A stretch of 64,000 nucleotides of DNA from an uncultured Alphaproteobacteria bacterium. GTDB lineage: Bacteria; Pseudomonadota; Alphaproteobacteria; Caulobacterales; Parvularculaceae. Made by a program: the position numbers and the translations under genes. The stretch's first letter is position 1; every line of letters begins with the position of its first letter. Below are positions 63,904 through 64,000 of this stretch, one piece after another. Location of the stretch: NCBI GenBank assembly GCA_902826095.1, contig CADEDN010000004.1, positions 64,001 through 128,000 on the forward strand, in the 5' to 3' direction. The notes beneath the pieces were generated by a model. That model ran no database searches. It saw nothing but the letters and a program-made list of their open reading frames with translations, and had not been told where the DNA came from.

Positions 63904-64000
63904 CGTAAAGCGCCGATCCGGCGACGAAGAGCGCGGCGAGCGTCTTCCAGGCGTCGATTGTCGACTGGCTGATCGCCCACAGGCAGAACATGACGCCGCC
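63869..64000 (-). CDS. C-terminal part of a membrane protein (possibly an amino-acid permease)
   Basis: The minus strand from the window edge reads without stops for 43 codons: GGVMFCLWAISQSTIDAWKT and then LAALFVAGSALYVIARRSSAVSR, ending at 63869. Two hydrophobic segments separated by a short polar turn and an Arg-rich end resemble the last helices of APC-type permeases. Its end overlaps the 3' end of fic by about 35 bases. The fragment is too short for a firm family call. Confidence 0.4.
   Translation of the reverse strand, partial: GGVMFCLWAISQSTIDAWKTLAALFVAGSALYVIARRSSAVSR

Overview
The window is about 64 kb of GC-rich DNA (roughly two thirds G+C by eye) from an alphaproteobacterium. 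The main evidence is the replication-gene order rpsT - dnaA - dnaN - recF - gyrB with mutM next to rpsT, an ScfR/RamB-type regulator divergent from isocitrate lyase, separate glyQ and glyS, and dispersed palindromic intergenic elements of the kind common in this class. The envelope genes (type I secretion, sulfotransferase, O-antigen ligase) would fit an aquatic, surface-attached member of the Caulobacterales/Parvularculales, but the genus cannot be fixed from sequence reading alone.

Layout. 0-7 kb: the end of a PadR regulator and its HAAS-like membrane partner, an AEC transporter, a DUF885 protein, a Tat-exported nitroreductase-like protein, an SRPBCC protein and a secreted peptidoglycan-binding/Sel1-like protein. 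7-9.8 kb: an accessory patch with an HTH-nucleotidyltransferase/HEPN toxin-antitoxin pair, an orphan ribbon-helix-helix antitoxin next to a PIN-toxin remnant, and a low-GC dGTPase-like HD hydrolase. 9.9-19.6 kb: gyrB, recF, dnaN, dnaA, rpsT and mutM, all on the minus strand. Between dnaA and dnaN sits a foreign-looking cassette: a perfect 54-bp direct repeat on each side, a leader with three predicted hairpins and an NYN-domain nuclease-like gene. 19.7-27.9 kb: a DUF898/M48 pair, a TIR-TM-TPR protein with a lipoprotein, small proteins, nrdB and a tandem TonB-C protein.

28-37 kb: a complete type I secretion system (HlyD, ABC transporter, TolC), then surface polysaccharide genes (O-antigen ligase/polymerase, sulfotransferase, flippase, rfbC). 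37.6-52 kb: glyS, an ABM-CDGSH fusion, an HIT-like protein, mtgA, DUF1761, a large secreted protein with a CLCA-like metalloprotease motif and a VWA domain, GFA and cupin proteins, an unknown four-gene envelope cluster, and glyQ. 52-58.4 kb: an unknown five-gene envelope cluster ending in a Gln/Pro/Gly-rich rhodanese-like protein and a two-TM protein, then a GST, a DDAH-like hydrolase and a Sel1-like protein. 58.4-64 kb: a RES/Xre toxin-antitoxin pair, aceA with its divergent regulator, a Fic protein and the end of a membrane protein.

The strongest candidates for undescribed biology are the 54-bp-flanked NYN cassette inside the dnaA-dnaN core, the bacterial CLCA-like protease/VWA protein, the 52-56 kb envelope cluster, and repeats that supply stop codons or leader sequence to neighbouring genes (mutM, nrdB, the CDGSH gene, glyS). 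No rRNA, tRNA, CRISPR array or transposase was found.
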